Source of the DNA: Chara braunii
Taxonomy: Eukaryota > Streptophyta > Charophyceae > Charales > Characeae
Direction: 5' to 3'
Length of the DNA: 64,000 bases
NCBI GenBank assembly: GCA_003427395.1
Contig: BFEA01000457.1
Location: 625,936 to 689,935, forward strand
In this document: piece after piece, positions 32,365 to 44,399 of the stretch
Layout: every line of letters begins with the position of its first letter
How positions within the stretch are numbered: position 1 is the first letter of the stretch
Position numbers and translations under genes: made by a program
The notes under the pieces: generated by a model
Seen by the model: only the letters and a program-made list of their open reading frames with translations
The model's database searches: none
Told to the model about the DNA's origin: nothing

Positions 32365-34145
32365 GGGGATCGCACCCCCAAGGCCACGACCTTCCCTCAT
32401 CAATTGGGGTGCGCAGGGGACTGATTAGCTTTATAAAAGTTGATTAGTGAATTTCTTTTTAGTTTTTTTCAATTCTATATTTCGTTTTATTGCATTATCT
32501 CCTTAACTGGGCATTTTTGCGAGAGCTGCACCGAGAGCAAAGTTCGTCCTTTCGCCGAGGCGAAAATTTTGAGAGGTATTTTGAAAAATTCTAATGGTCA
32601 GAAAAAAAATACAGAATTTTTTGTATATTTTTAATTAAAATTACAAAAATCACGAATATCTTTTATTTTAATAACGAAGAAAATAAGCGAAAGTTGGGAA
32701 ACCCCGCCCATACCAAAGTTGGTCCTTGTATTTTTTCGACATTTTGAGACCTTAGTCGAGGAAAACGGGCCTCATTTGGAAAAATGGCGGCTTCCAACAG
32801 TTACTAAAAATAATAGAAAATAAAGAGGAAATTGATTTTCTTTAGGAATTTTATGCAAATTAAAAGGAAAGAAAATATAAAAAGTAATCCGATAACTTTT
32901 TACGTTAAACCTAAGGGAATACCACGAAAAAAAATTGCGGTGATCTGAGGATTACGGTGCGCGTGCGGTCACGTGCAAAATGGAAACCCTAATGGTGTTA
33001 AACCCTACCTAGCTAATTAGATATAAAGTAAATTAATTATAATATAATTCGCTTCTTTTATTGCTAAATGCTGAACCGAGCGATTTTGGCCGGTAGACAT
33101 CCTAACCAAATTCGGCTGGTTCATTTATCAGCAAATTTTGAGATCTTCCAGGGGTAAAACCGACGGAGAGAAACTTAGGAATAGCATTTGAATTGCAAAT
33201 TGGCTATTAAATTATTAAAATCAAAATACTATTTTATTTTTTTTACTCGAAATTTAAGCGGATTCACGCCAAGAGCGCCGGAAGTGATTTTGATCAGCTG
33301 AATTTTCCAGAACTTTTGACACCTTTCTTGCGCAAAACAAACATACGATACTCAAGGAAGAAATTAAAACGCACAAAACAGTTTTGAATTATTATTATTT
33401 AATTTTGGTAAATTCTAATTAATATCAAACGAATGGTTAAAAATTAAAATAAAATCATTTAAAAATATTTTTGTGATTCTGATCGGCTGGAAATTCATTA
33501 ATTTTGACGGCGCACCGATTGGAGGGAAGTTCTAAATTTACTTGAATATAACACATGATATATTTGAGTATAGGGGGCATATTCTATTCGGAATTACCGC
33601 ACTCTCTATTCGAATATAACACCAGGTGTCATATTCGAGTAACGACGGAGTGAGTATTCAAATAGAGCACATGCCTTATATTTGAACAATTTTCAAATAA
33701 GGCATATAGGCCCTGTTCAAATCGGAATTTCCCGGCTGAGGAGATTAGTAAGGCTTCGGCCCGACTCCAAACCGCAAGGGCTCGGTCGGCCGGCGTCAGG
33801 AGATCGATCTCCCAGTTAGCCCGCCTTGACGCCTCCTTTCAGACTACCTTGTGCCTAGCTCAGAGGGAGTGTCCTGTGGCTGGGGAGACTCTCGCCAGAG
33901 GCCCAAGCATGAGGAGCAACCATTTCTCTGGACTGAGGATGATGGGTTAGGGTACCTCCCTGTAGGGGGGATAGTTTTTCGCCAGTCGCCTGCTTTACTT
34001 AGGGCTTTTGTCCAAACCGACCCTTCGGGGTGGGTAGATGCTGCCGAAAGTCTTTAAAATTTGCGGCATTTTCTCTGTTTCCTTCTATCTTAGGTTCGTT
34101 TGAGCATAGCTTCGCGGTCAGAGTTAGTGTCTTTTAGGCAGGAAA
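32365..34145 (+). other. Leader of element C
   Basis: About 1.8 kb, AT-rich, with no convincing frame. It includes the hairpin trio at 33539-33705. Just before the gag frame, CTTTTAGGCAG resembles a 3' splice acceptor (34131-34141), which would fit a spliced gag mRNA. Confidence 0.5.
33539..33705 (+). repeat. Three consecutive long hairpins in the leader of C
   Basis: First, TACTTGAATAT pairs with ATATTTGAGTA (33539-33570, 11 bp with two G-U). Second, TTCGAATAT and ACACC pair with ATATTCGAG and GGTGT (33609-33639) with one internal mismatch. Third, ATGCCTTA and TTTGAA pair with TAAGGCAT and TTCAAA (33671-33705), 14 bp with a 2-base bulge. Arms share GAATATAACAC phrases. The position between primer site and gag is where retroelement packaging signals usually lie. 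Confidence 0.65.
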
Positions 34146-36110
34146 GTGCTAGTAACGGAATTACCTGACCAAAACATTAGGTCCGGGCCGCTGCGAGGGT
34201 ACCTACGACACGAGGTGCAGCGCCTATGTAATCGGACACGATGGGAGCAACTCGAGATGCCATTGAGCATCCGACGGTTGGGGTACCATTCCTGGCCTGC
34301 TCGAGTACTTAAGGAACTAAAAGAACGCATCCGAGGGAAGCCACCTTTGAGGTGCATAGAGCAGGGTGATGACGGGGAACCACGAGTGATGGAAGTACCC
34401 GCTGAGAAGAGTCCCGATCGAGTGGTGATTCTGATGCGCGGGAAGAGTAAGACCGAACCATCGAGTCGCGAGCTGGTTAGAGAGGATAGGTATTATTCAT
34501 ATCACCTACAACAAGAGCGAAAAGACGATCGAGATCGAAGAGAAAAAAGGGAAGAATGGGAGAAAGAGGAGCGAAGAGATCGATATCTTAATGATATAGA
34601 CCGGGGGGATCGAGAGCGAGTGTCGGCCAGGATGCCCCCCAGACGTTATTACGACCCGGAGACTGGAGAGTCCCACACTCTATCAGATGACAAGAGGGAT
34701 AGGTGCATCATTTCGTACCAACCCACGAAGTTAGATTTGTGTCCTCCTGTTTTCAGAGGATACGGGATCTCCGAATATCTTGACAAGTGGGAACTCCATG
34801 GATATCGGAGTCGATGGTCAAGAGAGGATCTTATAGATAACTTTGCTTTTAATTGCGATTCGAACCTCGTGAGCGAAGTTAAGAGTGAGAAGCCAGGGAA
34901 TAGGCGATGGAAGACTTACAGGGAGAACCTCTACTAACATTTTAAGGATGAGGATATTAGGTACTCCATTAATGACCTCAAGTCCTTAACGCAGGGTGAA
35001 GACGAGACTGTTCGAACCATTGGGAGAAGATTCGAGAAGATGTCGAAGGCGTTGATGGCAAACGGCAAGTTGTCTGAAGTGCAAAGATGCACCATATTTA
35101 TCAGTCGACTGCCTAAAGGCAAACAAAAGGGCATTCTGCGNGATCTACNGCGAGATGAGCTCGAGTTCTCTGAGGTCCTGAAGCTTGCTATCAAAGCAGC
35201 GAATGATGATTACAAGGACCTAGTATGGAGCGAGTTAAAACACTTGGAAGCTACCCCGCGTGATCTAGTGCTCGAGAAGTATCCGGATATTGACGATAGA
35301 CCCCGAGCACCTCGACAATATACGTTCGATGAGCCGAAGACCCGACCGAAAACTAAGGTTGATCCTATAGAGAAATTGACCCAAGTGGTTCAAGGCTTAG
35401 CAAAGGAAGTCTCCGAGATGAAGGCAAAGACTGAGATAGTCGGGTATTGTGAAAAAGGAACTCTTTCTCCTTATTCTTTGAGATGGGATAGCAGAGATAC
35501 CGGACCTTGGAGAGACATCGAGAACAGGAATCCCCGAACCCTTGGCGATTATAGAACGAGGGAGCGACAATATGGAGATAGACGAGAGTCTTTTTCCCGA
35601 CCTCGAGATGATTACTTCGGAGGGAGAGACGATGACCGCCGTCGTAATGACCGGTCTGAGATCTATCCGGACCGCAGAGATGATGCTTATCGCAGTCCGC
35701 GCTATCCTCAAAGGAGGGAGGAATACCCTAGGAGTCCTGGATGTGACAGGGAGGCCAAGAGTTACGATGAGAGAGATCGTCGTGATGATTCGCGTGGTAG
35801 GGACCGCCGAGAGGACTCTAGAGGTCGGGATCGGCGCGATGAGGCATAGGGCAGGATCGGAAGGGACTCTAGAGTGCCTGACGATAGAGGGAGTCAAGAC
35901 GTAAGAGCGGGGAGTCAAGGCCCCAGACGTCCGGACGACAGACCTCCTACCCCACGTAACACCTGCGTGTACTGCCGATCAGAGACTCACCTCAAGAGAG
36001 ATTCTCCCGATCTGAGGAAGGCCATAGAGGAAGGAATCATGATGTTTGACGAACGGAAGTACGTCAAGTGGGCTGACGACATGGAAGATGTCTCCATATT
36101 TCCTTTGATG
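34146..36110 (+). pseudogene. gag: Gag of element C, decayed
   Basis: Gag forms the particle and binds element RNA. Frames at 34146-34937 and 35040-35849 read as one protein interrupted by TAA (34935) and TAG (35847). The capsid-like core contains YLDKWELHGYRSRWSREDLI and DNFAFNCDSNLVSEV, then LPKGKQKGIL. A long Arg/Asp/Glu-rich tail follows, with DSRGRDRR repeats near 35780-35840. The zinc knuckle near 35960-36010 reads CVYCRSETHLKRDSP, a CX2CX4HX4 motif whose last Cys is Ser. Two ambiguous bases are at 35141 and 35149. The N-terminus is unclear because the first frame has no good ATG; splicing into CAG at 34141 is possible. Confidence 0.8.
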
Positions 36111-37300
36111 AAGGAGAATGTGGAGGCTAGACGGGCGCGTGATGGCAAGGTTAAGGAGCCCATGAGAGGGCAGAGCGTCCGCGTAATCATAGAGTCTGAG
36201 GATGATACTCCTAAGACCCCTATTCGGGTGGCAGCCACCAAAACGTCGCCGGGGACTTCTTCCAAAAAGACTGACCCAGGGATAGTCATGATCGACAAGG
36301 AAAAAAACAAAGAAGAACGCGGGGTTTTGTCTCTGCGAAAACGGGGTCAAAAGAAATTCATAATGAAGAGTTCTCTGGATGAGATAGACACTGCGGAACC
36401 ATTGAGACGGGCCCTTAAGCAACCAATACAGTGTTCTATGTTGGAATATCAGGCTGCTTCCAAGCCGGCATGTGAAGAGTTGTTGGGTCTGACCAAGAAG
36501 GCTCACATACCTATGATAGGGGAGAGTCCTCTATCGCCTGAACAGGGACATGTCATTGCCGCTAGTGCTAGAGCAAAGAGGGCGGAGTTTCTCGATGATC
36601 AGGGGGGATTCCCCATGGACCATTTTTATGTGCTCGGCAGTGGCACTGTCGAAACGATCATAAACGGAGAGGTGGCTCTTCATGGAGTAGTTGATAATGG
36701 CTGTGAGGCAGTCATCTTCGATGAAAAGCTTGCGGAACAATTGGATCTCGAGCTGGATAGATCAATTCGGTTCGAGATAGAAACAGCAGACAAGACAAAA
36801 CAAGACGTGTTAGGGGTTTGCCATGACGCGACCATTGAGGTAGAAGGGGTTACGACCTCTCTGCCGATATTCGTCGTCAGAGATTGAAGCACTAATATCC
36901 TATTAGGGCGAACTTGGCTAAGTAGCGTGCACGCGGTCATTACGGAACGACCTGATGGAAGTCAAATGGTGTCTATCAAACGGCCGAATGGTCTTCGCAT
37001 TATGTTCGAAATTGTTGGTGCGAAGGACCCAAAGAACAGGGCTGTTTTATCCGGGGGAGCTAAGACAAAAAATAGGTTTAGTAATCGGAGCCTCCAGTTC
37101 CGCGAAAAGCGATATACGCCGCTGCTCACTGAGGAGGAAGGCCGACTGGTGAAAGTCGAAGACCTTGGAGACAGGTTTGAGGTGGATGGGGTGTCGTATC
37201 CCAAGGATAGAGACGAGGAGATTGAAGGCATTATATCAGTGTCTTTTTTCAGGGTAAACCCTCGTACGGCGGACTACCAAAGAGACACAAGCGAGTAACG
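36111..37300 (+). pseudogene. Protease region of element C, decayed
   Basis: Retropepsin-type protease cuts the Gag-Pol polyprotein. Downstream of the zinc knuckle the frame continues to GEVALHGVVDNGCEAVIF (about 36670-36720). DNG stands where the family has DSG or DTG, so the catalytic Asp is kept and the next residue is changed. A TGA at 36885-36887 interrupts the conserved ILLG-containing segment: VVRD precedes it and STNILLGRTWLSS follows in the same frame. The frame ends at a TAA at 37296-37298. Confidence 0.75.
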
Positions 37301-37309
37301 GACAAAGTC

Positions 37310-38840
37310 AAGTCAGCGACAGTGAGCCGCGAGCGATCTGCGCATGAGGAGAGGGAACGGATGATAGAGGTTCTTAAGTCCTGTGACAAAGTTGTAGCGT
37401 TCAACGATGCCGAAAGGGGAAGGATTGATCCAAGGTATGCTAAACCAGCTAGGATCAACACGATTCCCCATACGCCCTGGAATGATGCTGGGTGGAAGTA
37501 TGCTTAGAAGGAGAAAGAGGAAGTGGTGGCGTTTTTAAACGAAAAGATGGCGTCACATGTAGCAGAACCATCGGATAGTGCCTATGCTAATAGATGGTTC
37601 TTCATACGAAAACCAAACGGGAAGATCAGATGGATTCAACATCTACGAAAAGTAAACGCGGTTACAGTTCGCGATGTTGGGTCGGTTCCTCACGCGGACC
37701 TATTAGCTGGGGGTCAGCTGGGAGATCTATCTACTCGGTTTGTGATTTATTCTCCGGGTATGATGAGGTTCCACAAGACCCAAGGGATAGACACCTGACC
37801 GCGATGCTGGGTCTAGTCCAGATGATGGTCGTGCCCATGGGATGGACCAATGGAGTGGCTGTGTTCCAGAGAGCAATGGTCGCAGTATTAAAGGACTTCA
37901 TACCTGACAAGGTTGAAGTCTTCTTGGATGATTTTCCTATGAAAGGTCCTGTGGAGAAGGACGAGACAAAGGTTGTGCCTGGAGTGCGGAGATTTGTGGA
38001 ACAACACGTCACCAACATATACGCTGTGCTGGAACGTTTGGACGACGCTAATCTTACGGTCAGCGGTACAAAGAGCAGATGGGCGGTGTCGTCGATCAAG
38101 ATTTTGGGCTTCATTTGTAATCAGAACGGTCGGCGAGCTGACCCGGCTAAATTGGAAAAGCTCCTAAAATGACCCTCACCCCTGAACAGTCCTACTGAGA
38201 TACGCCAGTTCCTAGGTGTCGTAGGTTACTGACGGATCTTTATTCCTCGCTACGGCGAGAAGGCAGAACCTCTAAGATTGATTCTGCGGAAGGGGGCGCC
38301 GTTTGATTGGTGGTCCTCCCAGGAGGCTTCTAGGGGTGCGCTAAAGGAGGAGTTTAAGGAGGGAGGCCGTGTACTAGGGGTACCATACTTTGATGACAAG
38401 GATGCACGTCCGTTCATAGTGTCAACTGACGCTGGACCGGCTTCTGTTGGAGGATTGTTGTCACAAAAGGATGTCGAGGGACGAGAGAGACCCGTGAGGT
38501 TCGAGAGTCAAACCCTGAATCATGCTGAAAGGAATTATAGTCAGTTTAACAAGGAAGTTCTGGCTGTTCTACGATGTCTAGAGGCCTTTAGACACTATAT
38601 TTATGGTAGACGGTTCATTCTTCGGGAAGATCCTATTACCGTCGCTTCTGTTCTACGAAAGGATTTCTGCTTGACTGATCCCACTATCGCGCGGTGGTTA
38701 ATTAGGATTTGACTCTTTGACTATACAGTCCCAAGGATTTCAGGGACCAAGAACGCAGTCGCTGATGGATTATCACGTATTCCGCTAGAGGAAGAGCGAC
38801 CGATATCTGCAGGAGCGCTCGCAATAGCTGAGTCGAGGCG
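37310..38840 (+). pseudogene. Reverse transcriptase and RNase H of element C, decayed
   Basis: RT copies element RNA and RNase H removes the template. The RT fingers include YANRWFFIRKPNGKIRW and VNAVTVRDVGSVPHADLL (37580-37710). A frameshift near 37720-37790 leads to DLFSGYDEVPQD, then the catalytic VEVFLDDFPMKGP (about 37910-37955). TGA codons at 38170 and 38230 sit where WPSPL and GYWRIFIPR are expected. RNase H follows, with VSTDAGPASVGG, RFESQTLNHAERNYSQFNKE and VADGLSRIP, and a TGA at 38710. The catalytic FLDD aspartates and the RNase H acidic residues are still present. Confidence 0.88.
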
Positions 38841-40086
38841 GATTGATCGCTTCCTGGCTAACCTCTATGAGGGGAAATACCGGGCGATTGGGTTACACCT
38901 ATCGGGAGGCGAGAGTTCGGACCCAGAGATTAGCAGGCAGTGAGCACAATTCTGTCTTAGGTCAGGGCATCTGTTTCGTAGACCTACTGGATCGGGAATG
39001 CCTCTACGTGTCGTATGTGATCCTGAGGAGAGGAAATCAATAGTAACGGAGCTCCACGATGGTATAATAGGTGGACATAGAGGCGTGAAAGGCACCTATG
39101 AAAAGGTTCGCCGACTATACTGGTGGGAAGGGCAGTACAAGGACGTAGAGAGATATTGCCTGACCTGCGAGGAGTGTCAGAAGAGAGCCCTAGTGACGTA
39201 CAAAGAGCCTCTTCACCCGTCATATCCTACCAGACCAGGAAAGAAGGTTCATATTGACTTAGTGAAAATGCCTAAAGGAGTAGGGAGCCTAAACTATGCC
39301 GTAAACATACGGAACGATTTCACTGGGTTTGTAGACGACAATCCTATCAGGACGAAATCGGCCAAAGAAGTCAAGAACTTCGTCCTGGGGTATATGTCTC
39401 GATACGGCTGCATCGGTAGGATTGTAATGGATAGAGGAGCAAAATTTTTAGCAGACAAAGTCCAGAGTGTCTTCAAGAGGGCAGGAGTCGGAGTATCGAT
39501 AGCCACGGCCTACCACCCTCAATCCAACTCTACTGTTGAGTGAGGTCATCAGTCCTTGATTGCATCCTTATCGAAATGGTGTAGAGGAAAAGACAGTGAC
39601 TGGCCGCGATACTTCAGATATGCGATTTGGGCAGACAATGTCACGGTCTGGGCTAGTACAGGTTATCCGCCCTATACCTTATGGTTTGGGAGACATTGTC
39701 CCTTACCGATAGAGTTTCACGTCGACAGTTGGACTACGGTCGACTGGGCGGACCACATGTCGCGCGAGGAGCTTCTAGCAACTCGAACGAGACAGATAGC
39801 GTACGGGTTGGAGGATAATCTCATGAAAGCAGCGGATCAACTGGCGGTAGAAAGAGAAAAGGGGAAGGAAAGATGGGATAAGAATGTCAGGATCAGGAAG
39901 GAGAGGATATGTGAGGGGGATATGGTCCTTCTTTATGACGCTGCTTTGGAAAAAACTTGGTCGGGGAAGTTGGCAAATAGGTGGATGGGACCCTCTCGTG
40001 TGGTTGAGGCATTGGACTGGGGCGCCTATATGATAGCAGAAGTGGACAGATGTAAGTGGAGGGATCCTGTAGCTGGCGCCAGGTAA
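38841..40086 (+). pseudogene. Integrase of element C, decayed but catalytically complete
   Basis: Integrase inserts the cDNA into the genome. The zinc-binding part keeps H-x6-H (LHDGIIGGHRG) and CLTCEEC near 39050-39180. The core keeps all three acidic residues: HIDL (Asp codon 39256-39258), VMDRGAKF (Asp 39430-39432) and YHPQSNSTVE (Glu 39538-39540). A TGA follows that Glu directly (39541-39543) where the family has Arg, fitting CGA to TGA. The C-terminal part continues with STGYPPYTLWFG, ERWDKNVRIRKERICEGD and SGKLANRWMGPSRVVE, ending at a TAA at 40084-40086. Another TGA is at 38941-38943. Confidence 0.88.
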
Positions 40087-41230
40087 AAATTGTTCAGGTC
40101 AAGGGAATCTTCGCACCGTGCGCCAACATCCTCAGACCCTTCCACCGTGCGCCAACATCTTCAGATCCTACGAGGAAGGGAAAAGCAAAAATGATAGATG
40201 AGTCCGTGTCGACTCGGTTTGAGGTAGGAGAGAGTTCGAGGAAGAGAAAAAGAGTAGAAACCAAGAAGTTCAAGGGTTTGATGTTAATGAAGAAGAAAAA
40301 GTGGTTTTTCGTACTTAGGAGGCGCAAGCGGAGAGTCCGAATTAGGCGCGGGTGCCCACCCAAATCACGCCCATCATGCCAGAAAAGGAGACATAAGAGC
40401 CTTCTTCGAACAATACCCAAGCGACGGAGTCGTAGAGGAGATAGGAACCATCCATTAAGCCCTAGAATCACCAGGCCAAAGTCTAAAGGAAAGTCGATTA
40501 AGCGCCGACACAAGAGGAGTGTACGGACAGTCTCACTAAGGCTGGTGCGAGTTCTCTGATCCGCGCAGAAAAGCCTCGACGGGGACGTCGAGAAGTGGTT
40601 CAGGCTACTGTCGGGCGGCCAAATGTAGTCGGCCACCCGAAAACTAAAAATTTAGGCCTTCCGTGGAGCACCGGGCCAGGATCCTTACGGGTTTGTAGTC
40701 GGGGCGATCGAACGAAATTAGGGGCTCCGAGAGGGACCCTAAATTCTCCGCCACCAACTACCAATACTAACCCTAAAACACAGATAATCTGAGTGGTCAC
40801 TTCTACCACGGCCGAAGCTCACATTTTCCGCCTATTTTGGGGCTGTCTCGAAACCAGCCAGCTACGGGGAAAGAATCTACTAGTGACACTTCGCGCGACA
40901 CTTTTTGCGCCGACCAATTGACAGGGAAGTGGGGCCTCAATTTTCATTTGATGTGATAAAGAAATTAAAAATAAATAAAATAATTAAAAATAATAAAAAG
41001 AGAAAGAAATGGATGATTATTTTTTTATTTAATTAATTTTTATAAAATTCGCTCTTGATGAATTTTCGCCAATAACTATTTGATTATTCTCGTTTCAGCA
41101 ATATACACAGATTATTGCAAATTACAATCCCCCACTGGATTTTAACCGATTCCCCTGATTATTGCCCTTGTCGCAACCCGGATATTACTTGGTGTGCGTG
41201 ATCCGATTTTCTTGCGGAGGACAATCAAGT
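40087..41230 (+). other. Post-integrase tail of element C
   Basis: A Lys/Arg-rich frame continues to 40559 (KKKKWFFVLRRRKRRVRIRR). It could be the polyprotein C-terminus in a shifted frame, or chance. The rest is AT-rich without a frame. Confidence 0.4.
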
Positions 41231-41234
41231 TGGC

Positions 41235-41560
41235 ATGGTTACTGGGTCGGCACATCTACGACGCTCGAAGGTTCGACACAATAATCCCCGGTACGATCAT
41301 GGTTCATCAACAACACTCGGACGTCCAGTAAAATTATCTTTGGCACGATTACGGTGCGGTCTACAGTACTCTGAGGTTCGAAACTTTTATTTCTGGCACG
41401 ACCACTGCGCGTCGACGACACTATGAGGGTTGGAATATTTATTCTGGTATGGTCGCTGGTTCGGCTCTGCAACAACCTTCTGCAGTTCGGTACAATGATT
41501 TTTGGTACGGTTACTGGTCCGGTACCGGTATGACCGCTGCCGTTCGGAGCTATAAAAATT
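41235..41560. repeat. Degenerate minisatellite 1 between pol and the 3' LTR of C
   Basis: About five strongly diverged units of roughly 60-65 bp carry GGYACGRYYAYKGTTC and a following TTCGRMAC phrase. Examples begin near 41289, 41340, 41394, 41451 and 41495. Confidence 0.5.
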
Positions 41561-42035
41561 GAAATGTCTGCTGATTCTTAATTGGAATGGCTACTTTTTT
41601 ATGAGTGCTTCCATTCCTAGATACGGTGCTTGGTCTGGTCCGGATATTTGGCGCGACCAGCGATAAACTTACATCTCGGTCCACGCGGCCCTGATCTAGG
41701 GCCTACAGCTCCGGTACCAACAGGCTTGGTGCTGCAGGTCCAGTGGACTTCGGATCAAACAGGTACCAAGGAGGTAAGAGGGAAGTGGCCAGACTGGGAA
41801 TATAGTGAGGGTCAGCGTGGAGCAAAAGGGGATTGATTCGGGAAGGGTACCTAGAGTAGAATGCGCGGGTCAACATCTGCACTACGGAAGCGGACCAGGA
41901 GTCCGAAGTGTGTGTTACCGTCTGTACCTGTTCGAGGGGGACACGGGGGAGAGCACCAAGGGGACAGAGGACTTGCTTTGGGCAGCGTGCCAAGAGTGGG
42001 GGAAGTTTTGAGACATGCATAAGCGTTCATGGTGA
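41561..42035. other. Spacer of element C
   Basis: No frame or repeat stands out. Frames at 41630-41836 and 41703-42020 lie on opposite strands and are not recognisable. Confidence 0.4.
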
Positions 42036-42039
42036 ACAA

Positions 42040-42545
42040 CCAGTCTGGCGGTTTGCTGCTAGCAGGGACAATTTCCGGTGAATCATTTAATTGCCTATCA
42101 GGCAACCCGCTGCTCGCGGGAGAGAGTATTTCCAGTAAATCATTGAATTGCCAATCAAGTACGCCGCTGCACGCGGGACCAGTCACCATACTGCCACTTG
42201 CTGATCATCGAATCCACGTTCCCGCCGCAACGGGGACCAGCTACATCAGCCAATCAACTTTCCCGCTGATGTCAGGATCAGATACTTTACCCCACTCGCT
42301 GATCAGCCAATCAACTTTACCGCTGCAAGTGGGACTGATCAGGCAATCAAGTTCACCATTGCAAGCGGGACCAGTCGTCATCTGTCACCTGCTGATCAGC
42401 CAATCAAGTTTACCTCTGCAAGCGGGACCAGTCACCATACTGTCACTTACTCATCAACCAATCAACTTTCCCGTTGCAGCCTGGACCAGTTACAATACTA
42501 TCATCTGCCTCACCCTGAACATCCCATCAAGCTTCCGGCTGTAGT
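42040..42545. repeat. Degenerate minisatellite 2 between pol and the 3' LTR of C
   Basis: Units carry TCAGCCAATCAACTTTCCCG, a CTGCAAGCGGGACCAGT phrase and CACCATACTGYCACTTRCT, repeated about eight times with length changes. The 171-codon frame at 42029-42544 is the translation of this array and is not a gene. Confidence 0.75.
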
Positions 42546-42964
42546 TCAGATAGAGGTAAGGGGGTAAGAAATTGAACGCGATTCTGGATGAGGATCGTTC
42601 TGTCGAACACCAGAAAACAGCATGGCCACTTAGAAAGAGTGGACCAGTGTGTGTGACTGTCTCTATTATTTTAATTTTTTTTATTTTTTTTTTTGCAAGC
42701 AGTTGGCTGACGAACATGATGGATCGAGGTCGCGCGTGGACAAAAAGGGGGGGGGAGCTGAAGCGAGCCCCCTGATGAGAAAACAGCAAGCTGCGAGAGC
42801 AAATTAATGTATTATTTCATTTGATCATTTAATTTTATTCGTTTTTAAATTAAAACAATATCGACGGCGGGGACAGGCAGGAGTTGCAGTCACTCATGAA
42901 GTACCTAGTTCAGAAAGCTGAAAATTGCGTCCACGCTGTGAGCGGCACACACACACACACACAC

Positions 42965-43022
<58 letters not shown>

Positions 43023-43050
43023 TGGGCGCAGTCTCTCAACAGGTTAGTCT
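42546..43050 (+). repeat. Spacer and purine tract before the 3' LTR of C
   Basis: The stretch ends in an AC run (about 42949-42964) and a GA run (42967-43020). A polypurine tract is expected just upstream of a 3' LTR to prime plus-strand synthesis. The GA run is a candidate, though 30 bases separate it from the start of clear LTR similarity. Confidence 0.55.
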
Positions 43051-44399
43051 ACGGTTGAGAGAGAGAGATTAACCCACGACTTTTCTACATACAGGCCCAA
43101 TAACGCTCATCTCTCATGAAAGAGGCCCTCAATCGAGGATCAAATTACAAAATCTCAAGGGGGACTTCGAAGGGAGTAAAGTGACCGTAGCGATCTGCAT
43201 TTGAACGTCGTTTGGACATAACTCAGCGCCATTACAGGGGAGTGATACACCCAGTAAAACGGATAGGGAGTGCACAGGCAGAGAGGGGGGGACGCAGCCA
43301 GGGAGAGACACACATGCAGAGAGAGAAAGAAAAAGAGAGAAAGAGAGTACGGGAAAGGGACAGACTACATAGAGAGAGAAAAATAAAGAGAGAGTTAGAG
43401 AAAGGGAGAGACTGCGCAGAGGCTGAGTGGGGAGAGAGAGAGAGGGAGCTACTATTATTCCCCTCATCATTATAACTAGTATTTTCAGTTTTCTCATTAG
43501 CATGCTCCTGGTCCAGAAGCATGTGAGGTGCATTTAACGGGGGTGACTAACACCGTGGACACGTCAATTACTGCCCATGGCTTGAGTATGCCTTATTCCC
43601 CCAACGAGCTATGACTGATTACATTAGTCAGCTATATCTGTTCACATCAGCCAGGTGTCAAAGATTACATCAGCCTGCTGCGGTGGATTGCATCATCTAG
43701 TTGTGACAGCTAGATCAGCCTGCTGAGACAGATTAACCGAACCAGCTATGACATGCTACATCAGTTTGCTGTGACAGATCACCCCAACCAGCTCGTGACA
43801 AAATTACATCAGCCAGGTGTGAAAGATTACATCAGCCTGTTGCAGTTGACAGCGGGATCAATCATTACCATAACTGATGTGCTCATCTGTACCGCTTGAG
43901 AGGTAGAGCCTACTGCTGATAGCGGGGTCAATTATTGCCGTACCCGGTGAACTCACTTGTATCGCTTGAGTGGGAGAACTTACTGTTGTTGGCAGCGGAA
44001 TCAATAGTTATCGTATCTGGTGAGATCATCCGCTTCGCATGAGAGGGAGAACCCGCTGCACCAGACCGCGACGGCAGCTATGTTCCCCAACTGATGGAAT
44101 TTCGGAAGGAAGGTAATCCCTCGAGTAAGGAGTGTGGGTACCGCTGGCTGAGTTCAGCTATGTCTTGGAGCAAACGATTAAATTTATGCTATCGGATTTT
44201 AAATATAAATATCCCTTCATTGGGTGATCAAAAGGGCCGTTAAGCTATGCATGTTGAGGGGGTGCGACAGGCCAATCAAATCAAACCCCACACTATGTCG
44301 AGCCGCTGAAGACCTCTGAAGCGGGCACGGTGGGTGACAGACGCCGCTGCCTTAGGCTCCAGCGACGGAGAGGGCTCCCTCCCCGGGTTTCCTCACAAC
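43051..44399 (+). repeat. 3' LTR of element C
   Basis: It matches the 5' LTR but is about 175 bp longer. The extra length lies at about 43635-43830, where TTACATCAGCCTGYTG-like phrases have multiplied (also CAGCTATGACATGCTACATC). The three 71-bp AGCGGRRTCAAT units are present in both. The end is CCTCACAAC at 44399. Confidence 0.88.

Larger units (their letters stand above)
31171..44399 (+). mobile_element. Element C, Ty3/gypsy retrotransposon with both LTRs
   Basis: A 13.2-kb element with LTRs at 31171-32344 and 43051-44399, a primer-binding site at 32347 and a leader with strong hairpins. The decayed gag, protease, RT, RNase H, integrase order at 34.1-40.1 kb is typical of Ty3/gypsy. A 2.5-kb non-coding tail with minisatellites follows. 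The LTRs differ at about one base in twenty over the first 260 bp, plus a repeat expansion in the 3' LTR. A target duplication was not found. The coding region has at least eleven in-frame stops or frameshifts, so the element cannot be autonomous. Confidence 0.9.

Noticed and set aside
42029-42544. 171-codon open frame as a coding gene
   Set aside because: It is the translation of a degenerate minisatellite; the repeated peptide follows the DNA repeat.
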